64,000 nt of DNA from Pseudolactococcus chungangensis CAU 28 = DSM 22330 (GCF_002441885.1 NZ_JXJT01000009.1:20326-84325); one strand, 5' to 3'. Counted from the stretch's first letter, positions 26,789 to 37,348 are shown. Program-made: numbers and translations. Notes: generated from the sequence alone by a model not told the origin.

Positions 26789-27607
26789 ATGGAGATTAAC
26801 GGTTATACAAAACTTGCGGCGGTGGTTGCGAACCCAATCAAGCACTCGCTGTCACCTTTTATACATAATTTGGCCTTTGACCATGTCGATGAAAATGGTG
26901 TTTACCTTGCTTTCGAAACACCAGAAACTGATTTAGGCTCTGTCATTGGGAGTATCAAGACACTTGATATGTATGGTGTCAATTTATCTATGCCCTATAA
27001 AGAGGCAGCCGTGCCCTATATGGATGAACTATCTGAAGTAGCAAAGCTGACAGGTGCCATCAATACGATTGTCAATCAAGATGGCAAGCTTTTCGGCACG
27101 TCAACGGATGGTGCAGGTTTCTTTAAGTCCCTGAAAAACTTTAAGGTCAAAGGTAGTACTATCACCGTTATTGGTGCTGGTGGTGCAGCAAGGTCGATTA
27201 TTGCAGAGGCAGCGGTACAAGGTGCAGGTCAAATCACTGTTTATAACAGAACCTACAAACCTGAGCTGTTTTCTGATTATCCAGGAAACATTGTGTTCAA
27301 ACCGTTGTCAGATTTAACAGAATTGACAGGTGATTTGTTAGTCAATACAACGAGTCTTGGCATGGATGGTGTGAGTCTTCCTATCCCAATGGACTTACAA
27401 TTACCCAAGGACATGCTAGTGGCTGACGTGATTTACCAGCCAATTGAGACGCCCTTACTGACCTATGCCAAGTCTCAAGGTAATCCAACTGTTAATGGCT
27501 TAGGTATGCTCTTATATCAGGCAGCAGAAAGCTTTAAACTCTGGACAGGTCAGGAGATGCCGACAGATATGATTTTGAAAAAATTGGAAGAAAAAATATA
27601 TGGGTAA
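26789..27607 (+). CDS. aroE: Shikimate dehydrogenase
   Basis: A protein of 272 residues that reduces 3-dehydroshikimate with NADPH. The N-terminal substrate motif is NPIKHSLSPFIHN, the catalytic Lys is in NLSMPYKEAAVP, the Asp in STDGAGF, and the NADP site is GAGGAARSII. It heads the main aromatic operon. A promoter gives a predicted leaderless mRNA. It overlaps the DUF1643 gene by eight bases. Confidence 0.95.
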   Translation: MEINGYTKLAAVVANPIKHSLSPFIHNLAFDHVDENGVYLAFETPETDLGSVIGSIKTLDMYGVNLSMPYKEAAVPYMDELSEVAKLTGAINTIVNQDGKLFGTSTDGAGFFKSLKNFKVKGSTITVIGAGGAARSIIAEAAVQGAGQITVYNRTYKPELFSDYPGNIVFKPLSDLTELTGDLLVNTTSLGMDGVSLPIPMDLQLPKDMLVADVIYQPIETPLLTYAKSQGNPTVNGLGMLLYQAAESFKLWTGQEMPTDMILKKLEEKIYG

Positions 27608-28133
27608 ATCAAAAGTCACAACAATTGTTGTCAACTATCCAGAAAACCAAGCACCGACGTGGGTCGAACCTAGAGCATACAAACCCTATCGTTTCGGCTT
27701 AGGAAAATTATCGAAAAATCCTCTGGTTGCTATTTGCATGAATCCTTCGGCAGCACGAGATGAAACGAGCGATAGAACGGTTAATCGGGTGATTGCGGCG
27801 AGTCAAAAGTTGGGCTATGATGGCTGGGTAGTGTTCAACACTTACCCTGAGCGTGCGACGGATGCGGCGAATTTGGATGAATTTGATGTCATTTTGTCGC
27901 AGGAAAATGTCGCAGTAATCAAGGAGTTTTTGATAAAAAATGAGCTTAAAGAAGTGTGGGGTGCTTGGGGTGATCTCAAGTATGAGGCGCTTAAACAGGG
28001 ACGTGATGCGATTCTTAAGGTGTTAGCTGAGCAAGACATTAAGGTCTTTCATTTTGCGCCACCGACGAAAGCGGGTAATCCGCGCCATCCCCTCTATCTG
28101 AAAGTTGAAGTTGAAAGGAAACGCTATTTATGA
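27600..28133 (+). CDS. DUF1643-family protein
   Basis: A protein of 177 residues with the DUF1643 hallmarks [36 protein letters not shown], and the C-terminal [17 protein letters not shown]. The biochemical role of the family is unknown. It is overlapped on both sides, by eight bases with aroE and four with aroB, so it is translated as part of the aro operon. Whether it contributes to the pathway or only travels with it cannot be told. Confidence 0.78.
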   Translation: MGKSKVTTIVVNYPENQAPTWVEPRAYKPYRFGLGKLSKNPLVAICMNPSAARDETSDRTVNRVIAASQKLGYDGWVVFNTYPERATDAANLDEFDVILSQENVAVIKEFLIKNELKEVWGAWGDLKYEALKQGRDAILKVLAEQDIKVFHFAPPTKAGNPRHPLYLKVEVERKRYL

Positions 28134-29197
28134 AAACATTACATGTGAATTTACCTGACCATCCCTATGATATTATCGTTGAACGCGCAAGTTTATCAAA
28201 GTCAGGGGAATGGGCAGCCAAACTTTGGCAACCGCAGAAAGTGGTTATCATCACAGATAACCATGTCGGAAAATTGTATGCTGAAACAGTTAAATTATCG
28301 TTTGAGGCGGCAGGGTTTGAAGTTGCAGTTTTTGCTTTCTTAGAGGGTGAAGCATCTAAAAACTTGACGACAGTTGATAGAGCCTATCAGTTTTTGGCGG
28401 ATTTTGGTATGACACGCTCTGATGGTGTTGTGGCACTTGGTGGTGGTGTTGTCGGAGATTTGGCAGGATTTGTGGCGTCAACTTATATGCGTGGCATTCA
28501 TTTCTTGCAAATTCCGACCAGTTTGACTGCTCAAGTGGATTCATCAGTTGGTGGTAAAACAGGTGTCAATACTAGTTATGCCAAAAATATGGTAGGGACT
28601 TTTACGCAGCCTGACGGCGTTTTGATTGACCCAGATTGTTTGGCAACGTTAGGCAAACGTGAACTCTATGAGGGCATGGGCGAGGTCATTAAGTGTGGTT
28701 TGATTGCAGATGCGGAACTTTGGACTATTTTGCAAGGGATGACTGGTGAGGTTGATAATCTTTTAGACCATGCTGAAGCCTTGATTTACCATTCTTGTGA
28801 TGTCAAACGAAAAGTTGTCGTAGAAGATGAGTTAGATAATGGGACGCGGCTCTACCTGAATTTTGGACATACTATTGGTCATGCTGTTGAAGCAACCGCC
28901 GGTTACGGTAAGGTCATGCATGGTGAGGGCGTTGCGATTGGCATGATTCAAATCACTAAAATTGCGGAGGCTAAAGGCTTAGTAGAAGTAGGCTTGACTG
29001 AAAAGATTCGAGAAATGGTTATTAAGTTCCATCTACCAATCACCTTTGATGGTTGGGATATCACGCGTCTGGCTAAAGCTATCACTTTAGATAAGAAAGC
29101 GCGTGGCGCAAAAGTTAAAACAGTTTTAGTGCCAAAAATCGGTGAAGCATTCATTAATGAAATTGCTATGACTGACGTTCCTGAGTGGCTGAGCTAA
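28130..29197 (+). CDS. aroB: 3-dehydroquinate synthase
   Basis: A protein of 355 residues with the NAD-binding [25 protein letters not shown], and the metal-ligand histidines in [12 protein letters not shown] and [10 protein letters not shown]. It catalyses the second step of the shikimate pathway, DAHP to 3-dehydroquinate. It overlaps the preceding gene by four bases (ATGA). A terminator follows, so aroC and later genes use other promoters. Confidence 0.95.
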   Translation: MKTLHVNLPDHPYDIIVERASLSKSGEWAAKLWQPQKVVIITDNHVGKLYAETVKLSFEAAGFEVAVFAFLEGEASKNLTTVDRAYQFLADFGMTRSDGVVALGGGVVGDLAGFVASTYMRGIHFLQIPTSLTAQVDSSVGGKTGVNTSYAKNMVGTFTQPDGVLIDPDCLATLGKRELYEGMGEVIKCGLIADAELWTILQGMTGEVDNLLDHAEALIYHSCDVKRKVVVEDELDNGTRLYLNFGHTIGHAVEATAGYGKVMHGEGVAIGMIQITKIAEAKGLVEVGLTEKIREMVIKFHLPITFDGWDITRLAKAITLDKKARGAKVKTVLVPKIGEAFINEIAMTDVPEWLS

Positions 29198-29232
29198 ATT
29201 GCATTTTGCATTTAAATGGTTTTTGATTAAAT

Positions 29233-29262
29233 ACTCAAGGTTTAGCTGCCTTGAGTTTTTTT
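29233..29262 (+). terminator. Terminator after aroB
   Basis: ACTCAAGG and CCTTGAGT flank an eight-base loop, followed by a T-run. Confidence 0.88.
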
Positions 29263-29304
29263 AATTCAGTTCTAATAGGCTAGCTATTAAAGCGAAAAGC
29301 AAAA

Positions 29305-29339
29305 TGAATAATTATTAAAAATATTTGCATAATTATTCG
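29305..29339. promoter_or_regulatory. Tandem ARG boxes upstream of argJ
   Basis: TGAATAATTATTAA at 29305-29318 and TGCATAATTATTCG at 29326-29339 resemble ArgR/AhrC half-operators. Their starts are 21 bp apart, two helical turns, which is the spacing of paired ArgR sites. The second box overlaps the -35 TTGCAT. Confidence 0.6.
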
Positions 29340-29353
29340 TTTTGGTGTATCAT
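29325..29353 (+). promoter_or_regulatory. Promoter of argJ
   Basis: TTGCAT at 29325-29330, a 17-bp spacer and TATCAT at 29348-29353. An alternative -10 TATACT lies at 29363-29368. Confidence 0.5.
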
Positions 29354-29462
29354 TATTAAAAGTATACTTATAAAAAGATGAAAGGTAGGTATGTTTTCGT
29401 ATAGCATTACTTGATTAGGATGATATTGCATTTTATAAAATGAAAGATTGAGGCATAATAAA

Positions 29463-30623
29463 ATGAAGATGAACAATGACATACCAAAGGGTTTCCAATT
29501 TTTAGGTAAGCATGTTGGGATAAAAAAAGCGAAGAAAGATTTAGGTATTATTTTTTCAGAAACAAAATGTACTTCAGCAGCTATGTTCACTAAAAATCAA
29601 TTTTGTGGAGAATCAATTCCTATCGGTAAAGCAGCTGTATCTGATCATGTTTTACAAGCGATAGTTGTGACAAGTGGTGTTGCCAATGTCGCTACTGGCG
29701 CAGAGGGCTATGAGAATGCCAATAAAATTGTCAAACAATTATCAAGGGAACTTGAAATTTCACCAGCTGATATTTTACCTTCTTCAACTGGTATTATCGG
29801 TCCGCAGTTACCAATTGAAAAAATTATTGATGGGATGGCGGATGTTTCTGAGTCATTATCCGAATCTAATCTGCTTGATTTTGCCAATGCTATCATGACG
29901 ACAGATAATAAGTTAAAAATTGTATCCCGAAAAGTGGGTGATGCGTCAATTTTAGGAATTGCTAAAGGATCCGGCATGATTGAACCTAATATGGCAACTA
30001 TGCTAGTGTATATTTTGACAGATGCGATAATTCCGGAAAATAAAATTGACGATTTTCTTTCAGTAAGTGTTTCCAAATCATTTAATAGTATCAGTGTTGA
30101 TACAGATACATCAACAAGTGATACGGTTGTTTTAATGGCAAATAATGCCATTCAAGTCGATTTAGAGGTCTTTTCTGAAAAATTATCAGCATTATGTTTA
30201 GAATTGGCTAAAAATATTTTAGAAGATGCGGAAGGTGCAGAACATTTAATTGAAGTAGAAATTTCTAAATGTATTTCTAAAGAGGAAGCGAAAAAAATTG
30301 GAAAATCAATTATCAATTCACCGCTTGTCAAAACTGCTGTATACGGTGGAGACCCTAATTGGGGAAGAATTATCATGGCAATCGGAAAGACAGCTGACAT
30401 TTTACTAAGTAAAAAAGATATTGTCATTTATTTTGGTACATATCAGATATTTAAAAACGAGAATGAAATAGTTGACAATATCGAAAAAATTCGACTATAT
30501 TTGAAAAAAGAGAAGAACATCAAAATTAAAGTTGAGATGAACACAGGAGAGCATCATCATAAAGTATATGGCTGTGACCTTACTGAGTCCTATATCGAAA
30601 TTAATAGCTATTATCAAACTTGA
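29463..30623 (+). CDS. argJ: ArgJ-family glutamate N-acetyltransferase / ornithine acetyltransferase
   Basis: About 386 residues. The autoproteolysis site is PNMATML, with the nucleophile Thr near residue 179. The C-terminal block SPLVKTAVYGGDPNWGRI and the final SYIEINSYYQT match the family. The block usually read as NSGNANACTG is TSGVANVATG here, so the oxyanion region deviates. ArgJ recycles the acetyl group in arginine synthesis. No other arginine genes adjoin it, and its codon use looks more AT-rich than the flanking aro genes. The ATG at 29463 has GAGG nine bases upstream. ARG boxes lie in its promoter. Confidence 0.83.
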   Translation: MKMNNDIPKGFQFLGKHVGIKKAKKDLGIIFSETKCTSAAMFTKNQFCGESIPIGKAAVSDHVLQAIVVTSGVANVATGAEGYENANKIVKQLSRELEISPADILPSSTGIIGPQLPIEKIIDGMADVSESLSESNLLDFANAIMTTDNKLKIVSRKVGDASILGIAKGSGMIEPNMATMLVYILTDAIIPENKIDDFLSVSVSKSFNSISVDTDTSTSDTVVLMANNAIQVDLEVFSEKLSALCLELAKNILEDAEGAEHLIEVEISKCISKEEAKKIGKSIINSPLVKTAVYGGDPNWGRIIMAIGKTADILLSKKDIVIYFGTYQIFKNENEIVDNIEKIRLYLKKEKNIKIKVEMNTGEHHHKVYGCDLTESYIEINSYYQT

Positions 30624-30629
30624 GCAATA

Positions 30630-30675
30630 GAGACGATTGCAAGTGGTGAAGATACTAGTATTTGTTAATCGTCTC
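30630..30675 (+). other. Stem-loop after argJ
   Basis: GAGACGATT pairs with AATCGTCTC over a long loop. It has no T-run of its own and precedes a second hairpin that does, so it may protect the 3' end of the argJ mRNA. Confidence 0.4.
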
Positions 30676-30681
30676 ATGAGT

Positions 30682-30707
30682 AAAAGTAGCACTTGAGCTG
30701 CTTTTTT
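30682..30707 (+). terminator. Terminator after argJ
   Basis: AGTAGC and GCTGCT flank ACTTGA, followed by a T-run. It separates argJ from aroC. Confidence 0.7.
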
Positions 30708-30747
30708 GTTATAATTGTAGTAATATTGCGAAAATTGGAGAACGATA

Positions 30748-31914
30748 ATGAGATATTTTACAGCTGGAGAAAGTCACGGGCCGCGTTTAACGGCTATTAT
30801 TGAGGGAATACCTGCAGGACTACCCTTGAGTTCTGAAGATATTAACATTGAGCTCAAACGTCGCCAAGGTGGCTATGGTCGTGGTGGTCGTATGCTCATT
30901 GAAAGCGATCAAGTTGAGATTACGTCAGGTGTTCGTCATGGTCTGACTATGGGCAGCCCAATCACCTTAAACGTTGCCAATAAAGATTTTAAAAATTGGA
31001 CCAACATCATGGGTGCCGATGATGTTGAAGACAAGTTTAAATCACAACGCAAACTAACTAAACCACGTCCAGGGCATGCCGATTTGGTCGGTGGCATGAA
31101 ATATCGCTTTAGTGATTTACGAAATGTTCTAGAACGCTCGAGTGCGCGTGAAACAACGATGCGCGTGGCAATCGGTGCTGTGGCAAAACGACTTTTAGCT
31201 GAACTTGATATTGACGTTGCCAGTCATGTGACGGTTTTTGGTGGCATTGAAGTCAATGTACCAGATAACTTAACGGTTTCAGAAATACGTCAACGTGCTA
31301 GCGAATCAGAAGTTTCTATCGTCAATCCAGAGCGTGAACAAGACATTAAAGCGTTAGTTGATAAAACTAAAAAAGACGGTGATACCATCGGTGGTGTCGT
31401 TGAAGTTGTTGCGGGTGGCCTGCCAGTCGGTCTGGGTTCATATGTCCAATGGGATAGAAAATTAGATGCCAAAATTGCCCAAGCAGTCGTCTCTATCAAT
31501 GCTTTTAAAGGCGTTGAATTTGGTGTTGGCTTTCAAGCAGCCTATCAACCAGGTAGCAAAATTATGGATGAAATCGCTTGGTCAGAAACAGATGGCTATA
31601 CCCGTAAATCAAACAACCTCGGTGGTTTTGAGGGAGGTATGACTAATGGTGAATTGGTCGTCGTCCGAGGGGTCATGAAACCCATTCCTACACTCTACAA
31701 ACCCTTGATGTCAGTCGATACCGAAAACCACGAGCCATATCAAGCACAAGTTGAGCGTTCTGACCCGACCGCAGTGCCGGCAGCAGCAGTTGTTGCGGAG
31801 CACGTCGTTGCGACGGTTTTAGCAACTGAAATATTAGAGAAATTTGCCTCTGATAACTTGGCAGAACTTAAAGAAAATATCGCACGTCATAACGACTATA
31901 TCAAAGGATTTTAA
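30748..31914 (+). CDS. aroC: Chorismate synthase
   Basis: A protein of 388 residues with the FMN-binding signatures GESHGPRL at the start, [12 protein letters not shown], and [17 protein letters not shown]. It converts EPSP to chorismate, the last common aromatic step. GGAG precedes the ATG. It is followed by a decayed GNAT gene and then tyrA without a terminator, so the three probably form one transcript. Confidence 0.95.
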   Translation: MRYFTAGESHGPRLTAIIEGIPAGLPLSSEDINIELKRRQGGYGRGGRMLIESDQVEITSGVRHGLTMGSPITLNVANKDFKNWTNIMGADDVEDKFKSQRKLTKPRPGHADLVGGMKYRFSDLRNVLERSSARETTMRVAIGAVAKRLLAELDIDVASHVTVFGGIEVNVPDNLTVSEIRQRASESEVSIVNPEREQDIKALVDKTKKDGDTIGGVVEVVAGGLPVGLGSYVQWDRKLDAKIAQAVVSINAFKGVEFGVGFQAAYQPGSKIMDEIAWSETDGYTRKSNNLGGFEGGMTNGELVVVRGVMKPIPTLYKPLMSVDTENHEPYQAQVERSDPTAVPAAAVVAEHVVATVLATEILEKFASDNLAELKENIARHNDYIKGF

Positions 31915-31916
31915 GA

Positions 31917-32153
31917 TGATTACTTACAAAATAGGTAATGATTTAAACATGGATGATGTGATTGCCCTTTATCGCAGCACCATACTTGCTGACTGTAGAC
32001 CGATTTCGGATAGAAAGCGCTCAGAAAGCTGAGGATTATTATCCGCATATCGGCTTTGAGCAACATCATTCAGCATGGCTTTTGAGACCAAATGATAAAC
32101 TAAATGAAAAAACGCCACATGGCCGTACCAAAATTCATGGTGGAGATAACTAG
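31917..32153 (+). pseudogene. Decayed GNAT acetyltransferase gene (internal deletion and frameshift)
   Basis: The first part (from ATG at 31917) reads MITYKIGNDLNMDDVIALYR followed by an RPISDRKR-type segment, the usual N-terminus of a small GNAT group whose full proteins run to about 140 residues. It ends in a stop near 32031. In the next frame comes AEDYYPHIGFEQHHSAWLLR, the C-terminal end of the same group, which runs to the stop at 32153. The acetyl-CoA-binding middle is missing. The simplest reading is a deletion of roughly 200 bp near 32020. The tail of the remnant supplies the GGTGGAG ribosome-binding site of tyrA. Confidence 0.7.
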
Positions 32154-33257
32154 ATGCTAGAAAAAAATATTTTAATTGCAGGCTTAGGGCTTATTGGTGG
32201 CTCACTAGCACGAACAATCAAATCAGGTCATCCAAACTATCATGTTGCGGCCTATAATCGGAGTCAAGCACCACGAGACTTTGCTATTCAAGAACGGATT
32301 GTGGACGAAGTATCAGATGATTTTGCTACGTTAGCTGTCAAAGCGGATGTCATTATCTTGAACTTTCCTGTTCAGTTATCCATTCAGTTTCTGAAAATTT
32401 TGGCAACATTACCCTTGAAAGAAAATGTCCTGATTTCAGATTCTGGCTCGACTAAACTTGAAATTGTAACTGCTGCCGAAGAGATTTTTAAAGATAAAGC
32501 CATTCGATTTATCGGTGGGCATCCTATGGCAGGCTCACATAAATCAGGTGTCATCGCATCAGATGAACTTTTATTTGAAAATGCCTATTACATTTTAACG
32601 ACATCTACTTTATCACAACCAGCAGATGTCGAAGAACTTAAAGAAGTCCTTGTCAACACACGGGCAAAATTTATCGAACTCACAGCAAAAGAGCACGATG
32701 CGATGACGGCGGTTACCAGTCATTTCCCACATGTTGTCGCAGCGAGTTTAGTAGATAATGCCCATGATTTTGCAGCAATCATGCCCTTTACAGAAAATCT
32801 AGCGGCAGGTGGTTTTAGAGACATGACTCGGATTGCAGAAAGCTCGCCTGATATGTGGACTGAGATTTTAATGTCAAATTCAGATCATATCGTTTACCAA
32901 ATCGATCAATTTAGTCAGAAACTAGCAGATGTTAAGCAGTTGATACTACAAAGACAGAGTGCTGAAATTTGGAACTTTTTTGATAATGCACGCAAACTCA
33001 GAGCTCAGATGCCCATTCACAAAGGGGCGATGGAAAACTTCTATGACCTCTTTATTAGTGTGCCAGATAAATCGGACGTGATTCACGAAGTTTTGGGTTA
33101 TTTTGCGGGGCACGATCTTAGCATTATCAATATCAAAATTAATGAAACACGTGTTGAAATTAACGGTGTTTTGCAGATTACTTTCAAGACGGAAAAGGAC
33201 CAGACAACCGCTAAGCGTCTGATTTTGGAAAATTCTAGTTATGATGTTTACCAGTAA
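32154..33257 (+). CDS. tyrA: Prephenate dehydrogenase
   Basis: A protein of 367 residues. The NAD-binding motif is GLGLIGGSLARTIK, later blocks include DSGSTKLEIV and GGHPMAGSHKSG, and a C-terminal ACT-like region follows from about residue 290. It oxidatively decarboxylates prephenate to 4-hydroxyphenylpyruvate in tyrosine synthesis, and the ACT region suggests tyrosine feedback. The start directly follows the stop of the GNAT remnant. Confidence 0.92.
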   Translation: MLEKNILIAGLGLIGGSLARTIKSGHPNYHVAAYNRSQAPRDFAIQERIVDEVSDDFATLAVKADVIILNFPVQLSIQFLKILATLPLKENVLISDSGSTKLEIVTAAEEIFKDKAIRFIGGHPMAGSHKSGVIASDELLFENAYYILTTSTLSQPADVEELKEVLVNTRAKFIELTAKEHDAMTAVTSHFPHVVAASLVDNAHDFAAIMPFTENLAAGGFRDMTRIAESSPDMWTEILMSNSDHIVYQIDQFSQKLADVKQLILQRQSAEIWNFFDNARKLRAQMPIHKGAMENFYDLFISVPDKSDVIHEVLGYFAGHDLSIINIKINETRVEINGVLQITFKTEKDQTTAKRLILENSSYDVYQ

Positions 33258-33260
33258 TAG

Positions 33261-34562
<1,302 letters not shown>

Positions 34563-34607
34563 AATGTTGTACTAATTAGTTAACCAATCATTTCTATAGA
34601 TATAAAC

Positions 34608-34627
34608 AAGGCATTTAATGCCTTTTT
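34608..34627 (+). terminator. Terminator of the aro cluster
   Basis: AAGGCAT and ATGCCTT flank TTA, followed by a T-run. Confidence 0.8.
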
Positions 34628-34698
34628 GTGTTATAATTTTATCATATAAGGTTAATCAAAAATTAACTTCAACAAAAACTCGAATTTTGTTTAAATAT

Positions 34699-34718
34699 TG
34701 ACTATAATTAGAATAGTC
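34699..34718. promoter_or_regulatory. Inverted repeat over the -10 of the membrane-protein gene pair
   Basis: GACTAT and ATAGTC face each other across AATTAGA, and TATAAT at 34703-34708 sits within it. This could be an operator for the two genes that follow; the regulator is unknown. Confidence 0.35.
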
Positions 34719-34780
34719 GATTGATTTATATTGTTGTTAATTGATTATATTTTCGAAAAGAAATGTCAAGGAGGCGTCAT

Positions 34781-35725
34781 ATGAACAAAACAGATTGGAT
34801 TGAATACTTTGAGGCTATTCACTCAAGAATACCGAATGAGGCAGAAATTGCCCAAGCACTTGTTGCAGGTGAATTTTCAGATGATGAAATTGCTGAGGCA
34901 GCTGAGATAGTTGAAGAAACTGTTTCAAAAGAAGGAAATGAATCAGGCAAAACAGTCACATCAGTCGAAAGTTCTGATGACGAAAGTATTACATCAGCAA
35001 CAGAAAACAAAACTGCTGATTTTAAGTCAAAAGAAAAAGAAGTAATCGAAAAATTGAAGGATAATCAGGTCATTTCAGATGGCGTACAAGTTGCCTCTAA
35101 TTATTTTTCTTGGGTACTTGAGACGATGAAACACCCGATGAGTAAGGCAAGTGGCTTTAATTCTCTTTATACTTATTTGACATTAGGCATTATTATTCTG
35201 TTTGCATCCTTGTCATCAACCTTGAATTTGCATGCATTTTATGAAAAAACGATTGTCAATTCTAGTTTTTCAGAATTTGGCAGTTTTGTTGGTATTAGTA
35301 CAAAGAATCCAATTGGTTTTGGCACATTTATTGGCTTGCTATTTGTAGCAGCACTCTTTATCTTGACTTTATTTTTTGCAACTTGGGTAGCATTGAAAGT
35401 CCTTAAATCACCATTGACTTTTTCAAATGTTGCAGATAAATACACTAGTTTATTTATACCAGCCACATTTTTAATTGTCATTGCCTCTATTTTGTCATTA
35501 ATTCGTTTAAATATGCTATCATACATCGTTTTTATCTTGGCATTATCTATCATGAGTATTGCTTTGTACTATATCATTTTGACAGCTAAGAACAATTTAA
35601 AACTTGATGATTTTTATGCGAAATTATTAGCACTGATGGCATGTGGCGCAATTATATGTGTGATGACATTTATTCTCGTATTGATTTTCACAACAATTAT
35701 CTTTAAATCAGCATTTACAATGTAA
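34781..35725 (+). CDS. Multi-pass membrane protein of unknown function
   Basis: About 314 residues. The ATG at 34781 has AAGGAGG six bases upstream; an in-frame start 18 bases earlier has no site. Residues 1-45 form a soluble motif (DWIEYFEAIHSRIPNEAE followed by IAQALVAGEF). A Ser/Glu/Thr-rich acidic linker follows, then about five hydrophobic segments in the C-terminal 190 residues (for example LYTYLTLGIIILFASL). The membrane region resembles Yip1-like proteins only loosely. It shares an N-terminal motif with the next gene, 34 bp downstream, and is probably co-transcribed with it. Confidence 0.65.
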   Translation: MNKTDWIEYFEAIHSRIPNEAEIAQALVAGEFSDDEIAEAAEIVEETVSKEGNESGKTVTSVESSDDESITSATENKTADFKSKEKEVIEKLKDNQVISDGVQVASNYFSWVLETMKHPMSKASGFNSLYTYLTLGIIILFASLSSTLNLHAFYEKTIVNSSFSEFGSFVGISTKNPIGFGTFIGLLFVAALFILTLFFATWVALKVLKSPLTFSNVADKYTSLFIPATFLIVIASILSLIRLNMLSYIVFILALSIMSIALYYIILTAKNNLKLDDFYAKLLALMACGAIICVMTFILVLIFTTIIFKSAFTM

Positions 35726-35759
35726 ATTATCAGGAATGATGACTTGAGAGGAATACAAA

Positions 35760-37184
35760 ATGAAAAAAGAAAAATACGCCAAACTTTTTAAAGCGATTGT
35801 TGGTCGAGAATTGACACCTCAAGAATTTTTACAGGCCAAAAAAAATGGTTTTGATCCAAAACAAATTAAGAAAATTGCTGGATTGACTGCTGAGAATACT
35901 GATACGGTATTTAAAACTGCACCAGAAAAACAAGTGCCAGTTTCGGATAAAACAGTTGAGAAAACTTCTGAAAAAATCGAGAATATGACACATGTGTCAC
36001 CTGAAAGAATAGAAGGGCAAGAGTCACAACCTAGTAAATCTGAGACTAAGAAGAAAATTCCGACTCAGTTGCTCATTGCAATAGTAGCTATCTTGGTCGT
36101 TGCTGTTGGCATTTTTGGATTTGTTAAAACGAGACCAGTTGATGTTACAAAAGATATCAAAGTAACTTTCTCAGGCTATGACGGGTATGGTCATGCAAGC
36201 TATAATTCAGAAAAAGTCTATCAAGTCATTGCAGAAAAAATGGCTGTTAAAGCAGGATTTTCTAAAGTTGAATCACATCAACTTATCAGCATGAATTCTC
36301 TTTCTAATTATTTAACAAACGTTAAATATCGGTCAAAAGCGACAAAACTGATGAAGTGGACTGAAGGTTTAAAGATTACCTTTGATGCCGGCTCAAATTT
36401 GAAAAACGGCGATAAAGTAATCTTTAAAATCAAACCCGAAAAGGGAACCCCTTTAAAAGCAGTTGATAAAACATACACAGTTAAAGGCCTCAAAAAAACT
36501 AAGAAAGTATCAGCTAGCTCTTTAACTAAAGGAAAAATCACATTCTCTGGTTATAATGGTAATGGTAGTGTCAAGTATGACGATAATAAATTTGAAATTA
36601 TCTCAGATGATGTATCAGGCACCTTGTCTAACGGTGATGAGTTAGAATTTGAATTTACGCAAGATTATATAGATACACTATTGACAGAGGGCAAAGCCGT
36701 CACTGATAAAACTATTGAAGTCAAGGTTTTTGGATTGAAAGATGTCAATGACATAAGTAAAGTTGATACCCTATACAGCAAAATTCCTGATTTAGTAAAA
36801 GAAGACTATAAAGATAAACCTGCAGGTGAATATGGCACTTATGACTTAACTTATAAGATTGAACCACAAAAATCTTTTATCAAAGTTTCTGAAGATAGTT
36901 ATGATGATGAAACACGCTTGTCATTAGTCATCACTTACAAAATCATAAAAACACAAACTTGGGTAAAAGATGACACTTGGGACAACAAGAAAAAGGGCGA
37001 TGTTGAGACAAAAGAGATTTATACCTATTTTGGCTATCAAAATGTCAAAATTTATAAAGATGCTGTCGTTCTTTCTGACTTGTCTAAAACATATGGTTCA
37101 ACTTGGTCAAATTACCTTGATATGGATGCTGTGTATGCTGATTTGGAGCAAAGTGGCTATGGTGACTATCAATCTAAAAACTAA
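35760..37184 (+). CDS. Single-pass membrane protein with extracellular repeats, unknown function
   Basis: A protein of 474 residues. The cytoplasmic N-terminus (YAKLFKAIVGRELTPQEF then LQAKKNGFDPKQI) resembles that of the upstream gene. One membrane segment lies at about residues 103-121 (LLIAIVAILVVAVGIFGFV). The external part has two copies of a Gly-Tyr-rich motif, IKVTFSGYDGYGHASY and GKITFSGYNGNGSVKY, each starting a small beta-rich domain, then a C-terminal domain with many Lys/Asp residues. The architecture recalls TcaA-like or YvbJ-like sensor proteins, but no specific family is claimed. GAGAGGA precedes the ATG. Confidence 0.65.
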   Translation: MKKEKYAKLFKAIVGRELTPQEFLQAKKNGFDPKQIKKIAGLTAENTDTVFKTAPEKQVPVSDKTVEKTSEKIENMTHVSPERIEGQESQPSKSETKKKIPTQLLIAIVAILVVAVGIFGFVKTRPVDVTKDIKVTFSGYDGYGHASYNSEKVYQVIAEKMAVKAGFSKVESHQLISMNSLSNYLTNVKYRSKATKLMKWTEGLKITFDAGSNLKNGDKVIFKIKPEKGTPLKAVDKTYTVKGLKKTKKVSASSLTKGKITFSGYNGNGSVKYDDNKFEIISDDVSGTLSNGDELEFEFTQDYIDTLLTEGKAVTDKTIEVKVFGLKDVNDISKVDTLYSKIPDLVKEDYKDKPAGEYGTYDLTYKIEPQKSFIKVSEDSYDDETRLSLVITYKIIKTQTWVKDDTWDNKKKGDVETKEIYTYFGYQNVKIYKDAVVLSDLSKTYGSTWSNYLDMDAVYADLEQSGYGDYQSKN

Positions 37185-37313
37185 TAATTAGACATCTATC
37201 AATTTTACTAGGTGTTGCCGACTATACTTAATGATTTTTGATTTAGTCACTCTGAATCGGTGTAGGCTTGGAGGATATGGAGAAATAAAATTCATATTAA
37301 TAAGTAAAAATGG

Positions 37314-37342
37314 TTGACAAAAACTTAATAAATTGATAATAT
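37314..37342 (+). promoter_or_regulatory. Consensus promoter of the candidate small RNA
   Basis: A perfect TTGACA at 37314-37319 and TAATAT at 37337-37342 with 17 bp between (or GATAAT at 37335). No gene follows within reach; a terminator lies about 100 bp downstream. Confidence 0.6.
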
Positions 37343-37348
37343 TGTTCT

